This document shows positions 25,409-33,623 of a DNA stretch of 64,000 nucleotides, piece by piece. Where the stretch lies: assembly GCF_030816505.1 (NCBI RefSeq), contig NZ_JAUSYB010000001.1:1488001-1552000 (forward strand). The letters are read 5' to 3'. Under the pieces are notes generated by a model. It did not search any database and was not told the DNA's origin. It saw only the letters and a list, made by a program, of their open reading frames with translations. Source of the stretch: Microbacterium sp. W4I20. GTDB lineage: Bacteria > Actinomycetota > Actinomycetes > Actinomycetales > Microbacteriaceae. Position 1 is the stretch's first letter. Each line of letters starts with the position of its first letter. Made by a program: the position numbers and the translations under genes.

Positions 25409-25985
25409 CTTCGATCTCCTTTCCGATCCAGGTGAGTCGGGTCAGCTGCGACCCCGGCGGGGCCAGTTTGCGCCGCACACGGTTGAGGCGCGACCAGACG
25501 GTGCCGACCGGCACGCCGAGCGCCTGCGCGACCTCCTCGTGCCCCAGTCCGCCCCACGCGTGGAGCAGCAGAGTCTCCCGATCGCGGGCGGACAGCGCGG
25601 CTATCCGGGGCGCCAGCTCGCGGATGGCGGCGGCCGCGTCCATGCGTGTGCCGGCCTCGTCGATTCCCCCGCCACTGGACCGTTCGTCGGCGCCCGCGGA
25701 TGCCGTCACCGCGCGCCAGTGCTTGGCTTCGGTCGCCCGGTGCCTCGCGGCCACCCGAGAAGCGATCCCGAGCAGCCACGGCCGCGCGGACTCCCAGGCG
25801 TGATCGAACGCCGTCCGGCGGCGGAAGGCGACCAGGAACGTCTCGCTCAAGGCATCCTCCGCCGCATCCGCCCCGAGCCGTCGCCGGAGGAAGGCCTCGA
25901 CCGACACGGCATGCCGGTCGAACACCTCGGCGAAAGCCTGAGGGCTCTGTGCCGAGCGGCGGATGATGTCGCTGTCTGTGCTCAC
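25383..25985 (-). CDS. ECF RNA polymerase sigma factor
   Basis: A 200-aa sigma-70 family factor of the SigM/ECF type. Region 2 spans about residues 10-80 (FAEVFDRHAVSVEAFLRRR, DALSETFLVAFRR) and region 4 about 120-175 (LSARDRETLLLHAWGGL, HEEVAQALGVPVGTVWSRL). The GTG at 25985 (VSTDSDIIRRS) is preferred to an upstream ATG because the family begins near that point. It is followed by the overlapping membrane-protein gene that probably holds it inactive. The DNA between it and erm (26049-26159) has no gene. Confidence 0.88.
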   Translation of the reverse strand: MSTDSDIIRRSAQSPQAFAEVFDRHAVSVEAFLRRRLGADAAEDALSETFLVAFRRRTAFDHAWESARPWLLGIASRVAARHRATEAKHWRAVTASAGADERSSGGGIDEAGTRMDAAAAIRELAPRIAALSARDRETLLLHAWGGLGHEEVAQALGVPVGTVWSRLNRVRRKLAPPGSQLTRLTWIGKEIEDGHLGARA

Positions 25986-26159
25986 ACTGGGTATTCTTCG
26001 ATCCCGCCGATCACCTTCACGTTTTTCTGACCACGATGGGGAGATCACCCGGTTGTCCGGGGATGGCAGCCGGTCTCTACTTCGTCGGCCATCGTCTCGT
26101 TATACCGGATTCACCACCGGGCACGGAGCATCCGGCGTGCCGCCCCTCGCTCAGCCCGT

Positions 26160-26918
26160 TCACCCGACATCGTGCCAGAGCCCCGCCCAGTGGGTGGGTG
26201 TCAGGTCGCGCGGAAGGCGCTCCCGCGACGCCCCGACGGCTCTCAAAGCATCTCGAGCCCGCGGTCTCGTGACACGGGCCGCCGAGCTGACGATGGCATC
26301 GAGCGAGGATCCGCGGGCGGTGAACATCGTCCGGACGAACCCTTCATACGCGCGACGTTCGCCGACCGGCACGAGCGGCGAGCCGCGCCGCGAGATCGAC
26401 AGCAGTCCTCCGTCGACGCTCGGCTGCGGCGAGAAGCCCCACGACGGCACCCGACCCTGCAGCTCGAACTCGAACCACGGGGCCGACTGCGCGGTCATCA
26501 TCGTGCTGCCGCCGACACCGGCGCGCTTGCGGGCGACCTCCCACTGAGTGAGCAGCACTGCGTGCCGCCAGGTGCCGGTGGAGAGGAGTCGGCGCAGGAT
26601 CGGCGTCGTCAGGTGGAAGGGGATGTTGCCGACCACGACATCCGCGTCGAGCGGGTGTCGCAGGGCATCCGCGCACTCGACGCGCACGCCGGGCAGGCGC
26701 CCGCGCAGTCGGCGCACGCGGTGCTCATCGATGTCGATGGCTGCGAGCGGACGCCCGAGATCCGCGAGCGACCGCGTCAGAGCGCCGTCGCCGGCCCCGA
26801 GTTCGAGGATCGACCCCGAGGTGTCGCGGACGAGAGCGGTGATGCGGCCGAGCGTCGGTCGGTGGGTGAGGAAGTTCTGGCCGAGTTCGTGTCGGCCGCC
26901 ATGAAGAGAACGAGGCAT
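26160..26918 (-). CDS. erm: 23S rRNA (adenine-N6) methyltransferase, Erm family
   Basis: A 252-aa SAM-dependent enzyme that methylates A2058 of 23S rRNA and so gives resistance to macrolides, lincosamides and streptogramin B. HELGQNFLTHRPTL, LELGAGDGALT (SAM motif I), DADVVVGNIPFHLTTPIL (motif IV with NIPF) and LLTQWEVARKRAG mark it as Erm rather than the related RsmA/KsgA, whose catalytic loop is NLPY and which is longer. The ribosome site GGAG lies 7 nt before the ATG and can pair with a segment 20 nt upstream. A 200-nt leader carries a short peptide (27058-27123), so macrolide-inducible translational attenuation is likely. Confidence 0.9.
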   Translation of the reverse strand: MPRSLHGGRHELGQNFLTHRPTLGRITALVRDTSGSILELGAGDGALTRSLADLGRPLAAIDIDEHRVRRLRGRLPGVRVECADALRHPLDADVVVGNIPFHLTTPILRRLLSTGTWRHAVLLTQWEVARKRAGVGGSTMMTAQSAPWFEFELQGRVPSWGFSPQPSVDGGLLSISRRGSPLVPVGERRAYEGFVRTMFTARGSSLDAIVSSAARVTRPRARDALRAVGASRERLPRDLTPTHWAGLWHDVG

Positions 26919-26920
26919 GA

Positions 26921-27059
26921 GTGCGCTCCAGAAAGAAGAATCGGAGCACCTCGGACGAGGGAGGACGCGAAGAAGCGTCAGTGAGGATCGCCCGTCCCGA
27001 GGTGCGATGACATCTCGATGGACGGCGCGCAGATGCGTGCGAGAAGCGAGCGCGCCGTC
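26921..27059 (-). promoter_or_regulatory. Attenuator structures in the erm leader
   Basis: Three inverted repeats follow the leader peptide. GACGGCGCGC/GCGCGCCGTC (27021-27030 with 27050-27059) starts on the leader stop codon. A 12-bp stem with one bulge joins 26946-26957 and 26993-27005. A third stem can pair 26943-26949 with 26921-26929, which holds the erm ribosome site; it shares 4 nt (26946-26949) with the second, so the two exclude each other. This is the layout of a ribosome-stalling switch. Confidence 0.7.
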
Positions 27060-27123
27060 AGGCGCGGCGGTCGCGGAACACGAGGGTGCGCCCCATCACG
27101 GGCGCGAAGAATATTGTTCCCAT
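27058..27123 (-). CDS. Leader peptide of erm (21 aa)
   Basis: A 21-codon frame starts with ATG at 27123, runs through the hydrophobic segment TIFFAPVMGRTLVF and stops at 27058 with the attenuator stem directly behind. TAGGCT ends 7 nt upstream of the ATG, so the transcript is probably leaderless and the peptide is the first thing translated. Erm leaders in other bacteria contain an IFVI- or RLR-type stall motif; the IFF and MGR segments are candidates here. It lies 38 nt after the response-regulator stop. Confidence 0.72.
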   Translation of the reverse strand: MGTIFFAPVMGRTLVFRDRRA

Positions 27124-27161
27124 GGCTGACAGCCTAGCGAGGCCATGGCCGGTGACTCCCG

Positions 27162-27764
27162 TCAGATCCAGCCGCGCTCTTCCGCGATCAGCACGGCCTG
27201 CTGACGTGTGCCGACATGCAGCTTGCCGAGGATCACCGAGATGTGGTTGCGCACAGTCCCCGGCGCGAGGGCGAGTGCGCGGGCGATCTGCCCCGTGGTC
27301 TCGCCGCGTCGACCGGCGCGCAGCACATCGAGTTCGCGATCGGTCAACGGCGAGCGCTCGTCGCTGAGGGCATCGGCGGCGATCTCCGGGTCGACGTAGC
27401 GCGCACCGGCGGCGACCCGTCTGATGACGGCGGCCACCTCGTCGGCGCCGCGGGACTTGGGCAGGAAACCGGCGACCCCCGACGCGAGTGCCCGGCGGAG
27501 CACGCCGGGTCGGGCATGACGGGTGACGACGACGCAGCGGGTGGAGATCGCGCGGTTCAGCCGCTCGGCGACCTGCACCCCGTCGAGTCCCGGCATCTCG
27601 AGGTCCAGCAGGCACACGTCGGGTTGCAGACGCAGCGCCTCGGCGACGGCCTGCTCGCCGTCCTCGCACTCGGCGACCACATCGATGTCGTCCTCCAGGC
27701 GCAGGAGCGCGGCGAGGGCGGAACGGATCATCACCTCGTCGTCGGCGAGCAGCACCCGGATCAT
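27162..27764 (-). CDS. NarL/LuxR-type response regulator
   Basis: A 200-aa two-domain regulator. The receiver domain has VLLADDEVMIR (acidic pair near residue 8), CLLDLEMPGLDG with the phosphorylated Asp near 55, VVTRHAR and the Lys in GVAGFLPKSRG near 105. The LuxR HTH LTDRELDVLRAGRRGETTGQIA and TVRNHISVIL covers residues 135-195. It is phosphorylated by the kinase encoded just upstream, and the genes overlap by 4 bp. The regulated genes cannot be told, but erm lies downstream and the short spacer to its leader may allow some read-through. Confidence 0.92.
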   Translation of the reverse strand: MIRVLLADDEVMIRSALAALLRLEDDIDVVAECEDGEQAVAEALRLQPDVCLLDLEMPGLDGVQVAERLNRAISTRCVVVTRHARPGVLRRALASGVAGFLPKSRGADEVAAVIRRVAAGARYVDPEIAADALSDERSPLTDRELDVLRAGRRGETTGQIARALALAPGTVRNHISVILGKLHVGTRQQAVLIAEERGWI

Positions 27765-28975
27765 CGGTTCGCCTCGGCATCCGACGGCACGGTCACCACG
27801 ACCACGAACTCCTCGCCCTCTGCATGCACGGCGAGCGTGCCATGCACCTCGTCGATCCGACGACGGATGCCGTCCAACCCGGAGCCGTCCTCTCCCGGCT
27901 CGGCGCCGGGCACCGCGTCGTTGGCGATCTCGTAGCGCCAGGCATCCGTCGTGCGGGTCAGGGCGAGGCGCGCATGGCGGCCCCCGCCGTGACGCAGCAC
28001 ATTGGTCGTCGTCTCGCGGATGACCGGACCGAGAGCGGATGCCGGGGCGGCAGCCGCACCCGCATCGATGAGCGCCTCCACCTCCAACCCGGCGGCGCGG
28101 AGCAGGTCACGGGCGTTGGCGAGCTCGTCGCTCAGCGGCACGGAGCGATAGCGGGTCGCGAGGTCCCGAGTGCCCTGACGAGCCTCGTCGACGCTCACTC
28201 GGGCGGCGCGGAGCTGCTCCATGCCGGCATCCGGATCTCTCGGCAGGAGCCTTTCGGCCAGTTCCAGCTGCAGCGCGATGACCTGGAGGTGATGCCCCTG
28301 CAGGTCATGCACGTCGGTCGCGACGCGCAGTCGCTCCTGCGTCGCCGCGAGCCGTGCTTCCGACGCGCGGGCGCGATCGAGGGTCACCATCACGTCCCAG
28401 AACCACAGCGAGCTGACGGTCATGGACGGCAGCAGGGCACCCATCACCACAGGCACCAGCCAGGGCGTCCCCGCACCCGGAATACTCGCGGATGAATCGA
28501 CGAAAGCGAGCAATGCCAAGAGCACGGTCGCGGCGATGACCACCCGGAAACGCACCCCGCGCGACCAGTTCAGCAGCACCAGCGACTGCACGAGAGGCAT
28601 CACGGCCAGCTGCCAGCTGCCGGTCAGCGGCCCGGCGACCGCGCCGAACGCCGCAGCGACGAGCAGAGGGAAGGCGAGTCTCCTCCAAGGAACTCCCGGT
28701 CCTGCATCGATGCGGTGGCGATAATCGAGCAGCAGCAGGAACGTCGAAGCGCACCAGAGCAGTCCCCCGACCGCCATGAAGAGCACAAGAGCCCCGCGCG
28801 TGTCGGTGGCCGCGACCGTGAGCACCCAGAAGCTCATGACCATGAGCTCGATGAACAGGACCGCGGACGCCGTGTACCACCAGGTGGCGTTGACTCCACG
28901 GGTCAGGTACAGGGCTCCCGCGTACGGTTCCTCGGGGGCGACGGGCTCGGTGCTGCTGCTCACGCTCAACACCAT
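27761..28975 (-). CDS. Sensor histidine kinase, NarX-like (HisKA_3)
   Basis: A 404-aa membrane kinase with about six hydrophobic segments in residues 25-185, then a dimerisation helix VATDVHDLQGHHLQVIALQ with the phosphorylated His (about residue 225) and an ATPase domain with IRETTTNVLRHGGG and EDGSGLDGIRRRIDE. It phosphorylates the regulator encoded downstream. The stimulus is unknown; no large extracellular sensor domain is visible. The ATG at 28975 is favoured, with GTG at 28963 the alternative; a much longer upstream open frame is a shadow of the next gene. Confidence 0.9.
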   Translation of the reverse strand: MVLSVSSSTEPVAPEEPYAGALYLTRGVNATWWYTASAVLFIELMVMSFWVLTVAATDTRGALVLFMAVGGLLWCASTFLLLLDYRHRIDAGPGVPWRRLAFPLLVAAAFGAVAGPLTGSWQLAVMPLVQSLVLLNWSRGVRFRVVIAATVLLALLAFVDSSASIPGAGTPWLVPVVMGALLPSMTVSSLWFWDVMVTLDRARASEARLAATQERLRVATDVHDLQGHHLQVIALQLELAERLLPRDPDAGMEQLRAARVSVDEARQGTRDLATRYRSVPLSDELANARDLLRAAGLEVEALIDAGAAAAPASALGPVIRETTTNVLRHGGGRHARLALTRTTDAWRYEIANDAVPGAEPGEDGSGLDGIRRRIDEVHGTLAVHAEGEEFVVVVTVPSDAEANR

Positions 28976-29075
28976 ACGGGTGTGACAGATGTCACGGTCG
29001 CGGCGGGCGATCCACCCGGCAAGCGATGACGGGCCGGCACTGTCACCCGCGGGGCGGAGGCGATGGACTGTCGTC

Positions 29076-29624
29076 ATGAACCTCATCGAGATCTTCCAGA
29101 ACTGGGTCGCCCAGGTGCCCGACCTCGTGCAGCCGCTCATCGTCGCCCTCGCCGGCGCGATCCCCTTCATCGAAGGAGAGGGCGCGGCGAGCATCGGGAT
29201 CATCGGCGGCATCCACCCCGTCATCGCCGCCATCGCCGCCATCGTCGGCAACTTCGTGTGCGTCGCCGTGCTGGTGCTCGCGAGCTCCGGGGCGCGCAAG
29301 GCCATCGTGAACCGCTCGCGGGTCGGCGAGCCTGCCCTCACCGGAACGGATGGAGGACCCGTGCCGGATGCCCCGGTCGAGGCTCCCCAGACAGACCGCA
29401 AGGCCGCACGCCGAGAGAAGTTCCAGCGGGCGTTCGAGCGCTACGGCGTTCCGGGCGTGAGCCTGCTCGGCCCGCTCCTGCTGCCGACGCATTTCACCGC
29501 GACGATGCTGGCCGCCGCGGGTATCGGCAAGGCGCGCGTGCTGTTCTGGCAGGCGCTCGCCATCATCGGCTGGACCACCATCGTGGCCGTGATCGTCGGG
29601 AGCGCGGTCTCCGCGATCAGCTGA
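29076..29624 (+). CDS. Small multidrug-export-like membrane protein
   Basis: A 182-aa membrane protein with four or five hydrophobic segments: residues 15-40, 45-72, then a charged loop of about 40 residues (ends KAARREKFQRAFERYG) and segments near 130-180. The beginning LIEIFQNWVAQVPDLVQPLIVALAGAIP and GPLLLPTHFTATMLAAAGI resemble the COG2426-like small-multidrug-export family found in actinobacteria. Transport has not been shown for most members. The ATG at 29076 fits the first amphipathic segment. It is divergent from the sensor kinase. Confidence 0.75.
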   Translation: MNLIEIFQNWVAQVPDLVQPLIVALAGAIPFIEGEGAASIGIIGGIHPVIAAIAAIVGNFVCVAVLVLASSGARKAIVNRSRVGEPALTGTDGGPVPDAPVEAPQTDRKAARREKFQRAFERYGVPGVSLLGPLLLPTHFTATMLAAAGIGKARVLFWQALAIIGWTTIVAVIVGSAVSAIS

Positions 29625-29955
29625 CCACGTACGATCCATCGCTCGAGGCGCCGAATCGTGTTTCAGTGGACCGATCCGACGAACTCGCGTCATCATCCGA
29701 TGGGGTCGACGTCTTGCATATGACGGAAGTCCGAGCCTTTGGGGATATCGGCTCGCTTCGACGTCGGGCCGCCCACCCCTCACACAGAGCGGCCCGCGGA
29801 TGGGGTCCTCCCCGGACCCCATCCGCATCCCCAGCCCCCATCCGCCTTCGTCACCCGGTGCGTCGTAATGATGCCGGATCAGGCTCCTTCACCGTTGTAT
29901 CGTCTCAATCCCGACCACTCGCGACGTGGACGTCGTAGCAAGAAGACGAGGCATC
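29625..29955. other. 331-bp gene-free stretch with terminator hairpins
   Basis: No gene is supported here. CGGGCCGC/GCGGCCCG (29765-29772 with 29789-29796) and a perfect 13-bp stem GCGGATGGGGTCC/GGACCCCATCCGC (29796-29808 with 29814-29826) follow the membrane protein gene and look like its terminators. The last 120 nt should hold the promoter of the sigma-fusion gene, but I see no clear -35/-10 pair. Confidence 0.6.
29765..29826 (+). terminator. Double hairpin downstream of the membrane protein gene
   Basis: Two adjacent stems share one base: an 8-bp stem (29765-29772/29789-29796) and a 13-bp perfect stem with a 5-nt loop (29796-29808/29814-29826). They cannot both close fully at 29796 and probably form one terminator region. 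Confidence 0.65.
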
Positions 29956-31617
29956 ATGGCCAACTCCGGTGAACACACGGGCGGTGACTCCGACGCCCAC
30001 CTGCTCCGGCTCAGCCGCGAGGGTGACCGCCGTGCCTTCTCCGAACTCTGGCGACGGCACGCTCCGACGGCCGTGGCCTACGCGCGAAGCCTCGGCGCCG
30101 CGCCGCCCGACCCCGAAGACGTCGTCTCGGACGCGTTCGTCCGCATCCTCCAGCTGCTGCGCACGGGGAAGGGACCCGAAGAGAGGTTCCGGCCGTACCT
30201 GCTGACGACCGTGCGCAACACCTGGCTGACGGCCTCTCGGCGCGCGCCCGCCACCGTTCCGCTGGATGCTGCGGAAGACCCGCCGTCGCGCATCGGCACG
30301 GTCGACATCGAGGCGATGGTGAACTCCGCGGCGCTCTCCGAGGCGTTCTGCGCCCTCCCCGAGCGGTGGCAGCACGCGCTGTGGCTCAGCGAGGTCGAAC
30401 AGCTGCCGCCGCGGGAGATCGCCGAGGTGCTCGGCCTGCGGCCGAACGCGGTGGCAGCCCTGACGTACCGCGCGAGGGATGGACTCCGGAAGGCTTGGAT
30501 CGGCGCGCATCTCCGCCGGGCTCCGGCGGGCTCCGACCACGTGCGAGTGATCGAGCTGCTCGGCTCGCACGTGCAGGGCGACCTGGGCCCGCGTCCGCAG
30601 AAGTTCGTCGACGAGCACCTCGCATCGTGCGGCGAGTGCCGTGCCGCCGAGAGCGAAGCGCGGCACCTGGCACGCGCCATCACTCTGGGACCGCTGCTGG
30701 TCGGCGGAGCCGGGCTCGTCATCGCGCCGACCTTCTTCCCCGTCCAACAGGCCGCGGCGACGGTTCTCACGGACACGGCGAACGCCTCGGGGTTGCTCGG
30801 GACGCCTGCCGCCCTGCAGCCGGCGGTCGCGGCGGTCGGGCACGCCGCGCCAGTGCTCTGGCCCGTCGCGGCGTCGGTCGCCATCGCGCTCGCGGTGGGC
30901 GGTGCCCTGTTCACGCGCACGCCCACCGAGCCGGACGCGACCGTGGTCGCGCCCGCCATCGGAGTGTCTCCGCCAGCGGCCTCCCCCGAGACGTCTGCGC
31001 CGACCCCGGCGCCGCCCGCGCCGACACTGCCTGCTCCGGAGACCCTGCCCACTCCTGAGCCGTTTCCCGCTCCTGAGCCGGCTCCCGCACCTGATCCGCC
31101 CCAGGAGCTCAGCCCGCCGGTCAGCGATCCGCCGGTCGGCGATCTGCCGGTCGATGGTCCACCGGTCGATGGTCCGCCCGTCGTATCGCCGCCCGCGGAC
31201 GATCGTGCGGCGATTCAGCCCCCCGATGCAGACAGCGACGTGACCACCGCGCCCGCCGACGGGGTCGAGGAGATTCCCGGGGTTCTCCCGTACTCCGCCC
31301 TCCCCGCCACGACGGTTCCGGTCACCGTGGACGCACTCCCTCCGGCTCCCCTGATCGACCTCTCCGTCTTCCTCGGATCGTCCTACGGCATCGATCGAAA
31401 CGCGACGGTCTCGATCACGGGACCCTCCTGCGCGACACTCATGATCGTGATCGGTGACCAGGATGCCGGGCTCACGGTGCAGCTCGACGCTCAGGGCCTC
31501 TGGTCGGGACGTCTCCCCCTCCCCTCTGCGGGCGAGCGCTACGCCCTGTCGGTCTACCGCACGTCCCCGGACGGCGCCGTCGCCGACCTCGCCGCACGGC
31601 GCCAGGTCTGGCCCTGA
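29956..31617 (+). CDS. ECF sigma factor fused to an anti-sigma zinc finger, membrane helix and Pro-rich extracytoplasmic tail
   Basis: A 553-aa single chain. Sigma regions 2 and 4 fill residues 15-185 (DPEDVVSDAFVRIL, LPPREIAEVLGLRPNAVAALTYR). A zinc anti-sigma-like motif HLASCGEC (HxxxCxxC) follows near residue 215, then two hydrophobic segments (about 235-255 and 297-317), a long Pro/Ala/Glu-rich spacer (320-440) and a small beta-rich domain up to the end. The sigma part would be tethered to the membrane, with the tail outside the cell. The ATG at 29956 is favoured by GACGAGG upstream. How the sigma part is released (proteolysis or conformational change) is not evident; no target gene is adjacent. 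Confidence 0.85.
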   Translation: MANSGEHTGGDSDAHLLRLSREGDRRAFSELWRRHAPTAVAYARSLGAAPPDPEDVVSDAFVRILQLLRTGKGPEERFRPYLLTTVRNTWLTASRRAPATVPLDAAEDPPSRIGTVDIEAMVNSAALSEAFCALPERWQHALWLSEVEQLPPREIAEVLGLRPNAVAALTYRARDGLRKAWIGAHLRRAPAGSDHVRVIELLGSHVQGDLGPRPQKFVDEHLASCGECRAAESEARHLARAITLGPLLVGGAGLVIAPTFFPVQQAAATVLTDTANASGLLGTPAALQPAVAAVGHAAPVLWPVAASVAIALAVGGALFTRTPTEPDATVVAPAIGVSPPAASPETSAPTPAPPAPTLPAPETLPTPEPFPAPEPAPAPDPPQELSPPVSDPPVGDLPVDGPPVDGPPVVSPPADDRAAIQPPDADSDVTTAPADGVEEIPGVLPYSALPATTVPVTVDALPPAPLIDLSVFLGSSYGIDRNATVSITGPSCATLMIVIGDQDAGLTVQLDAQGLWSGRLPLPSAGERYALSVYRTSPDGAVADLAARRQVWP

Positions 31618-31633
31618 GAATATACAGAATTTC

Positions 31634-31643
31634 CTGAATTCAG
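31634..31643. promoter_or_regulatory. Palindrome in the CmtR-like promoter, candidate operator
   Basis: CTGAATTCAG is a perfect 10-bp palindrome, with a similar half (CAGAATTT) 9 nt upstream. It lies 31 nt before the GTG of the metal sensor gene, over the expected promoter (TACTGT at 31653-31658, 6 nt before the start), where an ArsR-type repressor would bind. Confidence 0.55.
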
Positions 31644-31664
31644 CATCCGCTGTACTGTGGATTC

Positions 31665-32000
31665 GTGCCCACCGCTTCCGCTTCCCTCACCCACACCGCC
31701 GCCGTCGCGCGCCTCGGACATGCGCTCTCCGACGCGACGCGGGCCGGGGTCCTGCTCGCGCTCCGCGGAGCCCCGCGCTACCCGGCCGAGCTCGCCGACG
31801 CCTTAGGCGTATCCCGGCAGGTGATGTCGAACCACCTGGCCTGCCTCCGGGGATGCGGACTCGTCGAGAGCGTTCCCGACGGTCGCCGCAGCAGCTATCG
31901 CCTCGCCGACCCCCACCTGGCGCCGGCCCTCGACGAGCTGATGCGCGTCACGCTCCTGGTGGAACCGGGATGCTGCGACGGCGACAGCTGCACCTGCTGA
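31665..32000 (+). CDS. CmtR-like ArsR-family metal-sensing repressor
   Basis: A 111-aa winged-helix repressor. The recognition helix is in LGVSRQVMSNHLACLRGCGLVE, with one Cys of the sensing site in HLACL, and the C-terminal tail GCCDGDSCTC supplies further Cys ligands. This pattern matches the Cd/Pb sensor CmtR of mycobacteria (Cys in the alphaR helix plus Cys in the tail). Metal binding should release it from DNA. The GTG at 31665 has TACTGT ending 6 nt upstream. Its stop overlaps the next start (TGATG), so sensor and pump are co-translated. Confidence 0.88.
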   Translation: MPTASASLTHTAAVARLGHALSDATRAGVLLALRGAPRYPAELADALGVSRQVMSNHLACLRGCGLVESVPDGRRSSYRLADPHLAPALDELMRVTLLVEPGCCDGDSCTC

Positions 32001-32668
32001 TGACGACGACGCTCTCCAACCCTCGGCGCGCGACGCTGCACCGTCGCATCCGCCTGATCGTCGCCCTCACGATCGGCTACAACCTGATCGAGGCCGCCGT
32101 CGCGATCACCGCCGGCTCGCTCGCCTCTTCCGCAGCCCTGGTCGGCTTCGGACTCGATTCCACGATCGAGGTGCTCTCCGCCGCAGCAGTGGCGTGGCAG
32201 TTCACCCGCCGCGATCCCGAGCGCTGGGAGAAGCCGACCCTGCGCGTCATCGCGGTCGCCTTCTTCGCACTCGCCCTGTACGTCGCGGCGACGTCGGTCC
32301 TCGCACTGGTCACCGCCGAGCGTCCGGAGCACAGCACCATCGGCATCGTCTTGACCGCCGTCAGCGTCGTCATCATGCCGTTCCTGTCTTACGCAGAACG
32401 CCGCGCCGGCCGCGAGCTGGGTTCGGCGACGGCGGTCGCCGACTCGATGCAGACGCTCATCTGCACCTACCTGTCGGCGGCTGTACTGGTCGGACTCCTC
32501 GCCAACTCCCTGCTCGGGTGGTGGTGGGCCGACGCCGTCGCAGGACTCGTCATCGCCGCATTCGCCGTCCGCGAAGGTGTCGAAGCGTGGAAGGGCGATG
32601 CGTGCGCCACCTCGGTGGGGATGATCCTGGAAGACGATCACGACGATCAGGACGCCCCGCACGACTGA
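32000..32668 (+). CDS. Cation diffusion facilitator (CDF) metal exporter
   Basis: A 222-aa membrane protein with six hydrophobic segments. GSLASSAALVGFGLDSTIEVLSA carries the metal-site Asp of helix 2 and the ADSMQTLICTYLSAAVLVG segment carries that of helix 5, which is where CDF transporters bind Zn2+ or Cd2+. The cytoplasmic domain is short, and the tail is His/Asp-rich (EDDHDDQD), which may bind metal. It should export the metal sensed by the CmtR-like protein upstream, with which it shares the overlapping TGATG. Confidence 0.88.
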   Translation: MTTTLSNPRRATLHRRIRLIVALTIGYNLIEAAVAITAGSLASSAALVGFGLDSTIEVLSAAAVAWQFTRRDPERWEKPTLRVIAVAFFALALYVAATSVLALVTAERPEHSTIGIVLTAVSVVIMPFLSYAERRAGRELGSATAVADSMQTLICTYLSAAVLVGLLANSLLGWWWADAVAGLVIAAFAVREGVEAWKGDACATSVGMILEDDHDDQDAPHD

Positions 32669-32695
32669 CGCACACGCTGCCCGTAGGTTGGGGGG

Positions 32696-33601
32696 ATGGA
32701 TGCTCCCGCGTCACAGCACCACGACCTCGCCGGCCGCACGATTCTCATCACGGGCGCCAACGCCGGAATAGGCTACTGGTGCGCCGAGCGACTGGCCGCT
32801 CGTGGAGCGCGTGTACTGCTCGGTTGCCGTTCGGCCGAGCGCGCGCAGACCGCCGTCGACGCGATCCTGGGCCGCGTTCCCGGAGCGGTCCTGCGCGTCA
32901 TCCCCCTCGATCTCGGCTCGCTGGAGAGCATCGCCGGCGGTGCCGCAGCCATCGACGAGCGCCTCGACGCGGTGATCTGCAACGCCGGGGTGAAGACCGC
33001 ACGGCCCGAGGCACGGACCGCCGATGGCCTCGACCTCATGATGGGGACCAACTTCCTCGGCCACTTCGCCCTCGTCGGCCAGGTCGAGCCGCTGCTCGCC
33101 GACGACGGCCGCGTCGTGGCGGTCGGATCGCTCGCCCACCGCTTCGCCCAGCTCGACCCCGCACGGCTTTCCGCCCCCTGGCGCGGCTCTGCGCTTCGCC
33201 AGTACGGTCGCTCCAAGGCCGCGCTGATGGCGTTCGCCTTCGAGCTCGACCGCCGCTGGGCGGGCTCTGCGCGGTCGGCCGTGTGCGCGCATCCGGGCTA
33301 CGCCGTCGATCCGCTCACCGCGCAGCGTGAAGGCCTGATCACGACGCCGGGGCCGGTGCGAGCCCTCGCCGCGCTCGCTCGTCCCGTCGTGCAGGGTAAA
33401 GACGACGGAGCCGCCCCCGTGATCCATGCGGCGACCTCGGCCGATGTCGTGAGCGGCGACTACTGGGGGCCGGGCGGACTGCTCGAGTTCCGCGGAGCCC
33501 CGAAGCGGGTGACGGCATCCGACGAGGTGCGGTCGGCGCGCACCGGGGTCCCTCTCTGGTCGGCGGCGGAGGCCCTGACCGGCACGCGCTTCCCGACCTG
33601 A
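32696..33601 (+). CDS. Short-chain dehydrogenase/reductase
   Basis: A 301-aa classical SDR. ILITGANAGIGYWCAERLAARGA is the NAD(P)-binding TGxxxGIG motif, ICNAGVK is the NAG motif, VAVGSLAHR contains the catalytic Ser, and YGRSKAALMAF gives Tyr and Lys. The closest architecture is the retinol dehydrogenase/light-dependent protochlorophyllide reductase-like group; the substrate is unknown. TAGGTT ends 6 nt before the ATG (leaderless pattern). It is convergent with terC, with a repeat-based hairpin between the two. Confidence 0.9.
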   Translation: MDAPASQHHDLAGRTILITGANAGIGYWCAERLAARGARVLLGCRSAERAQTAVDAILGRVPGAVLRVIPLDLGSLESIAGGAAAIDERLDAVICNAGVKTARPEARTADGLDLMMGTNFLGHFALVGQVEPLLADDGRVVAVGSLAHRFAQLDPARLSAPWRGSALRQYGRSKAALMAFAFELDRRWAGSARSAVCAHPGYAVDPLTAQREGLITTPGPVRALAALARPVVQGKDDGAAPVIHAATSADVVSGDYWGPGGLLEFRGAPKRVTASDEVRSARTGVPLWSAAEALTGTRFPT

Positions 33602-33623
33602 CGTCGCGATGTCCGACTCCGGC

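Noticed and set aside
27761..29401. 546-aa version of the sensor kinase extended upstream
   Set aside because: The extra residues are antisense to the plus-strand membrane protein gene and have no similarity to kinases; a start near 28975 fits better.
31020..31200. Repeated CCGGTCG/PAPEP-like units as a possible DNA repeat array or CRISPR
   Set aside because: They are short irregular codon repeats of a Pro-rich linker within the sigma-fusion gene, with no spacer pattern.
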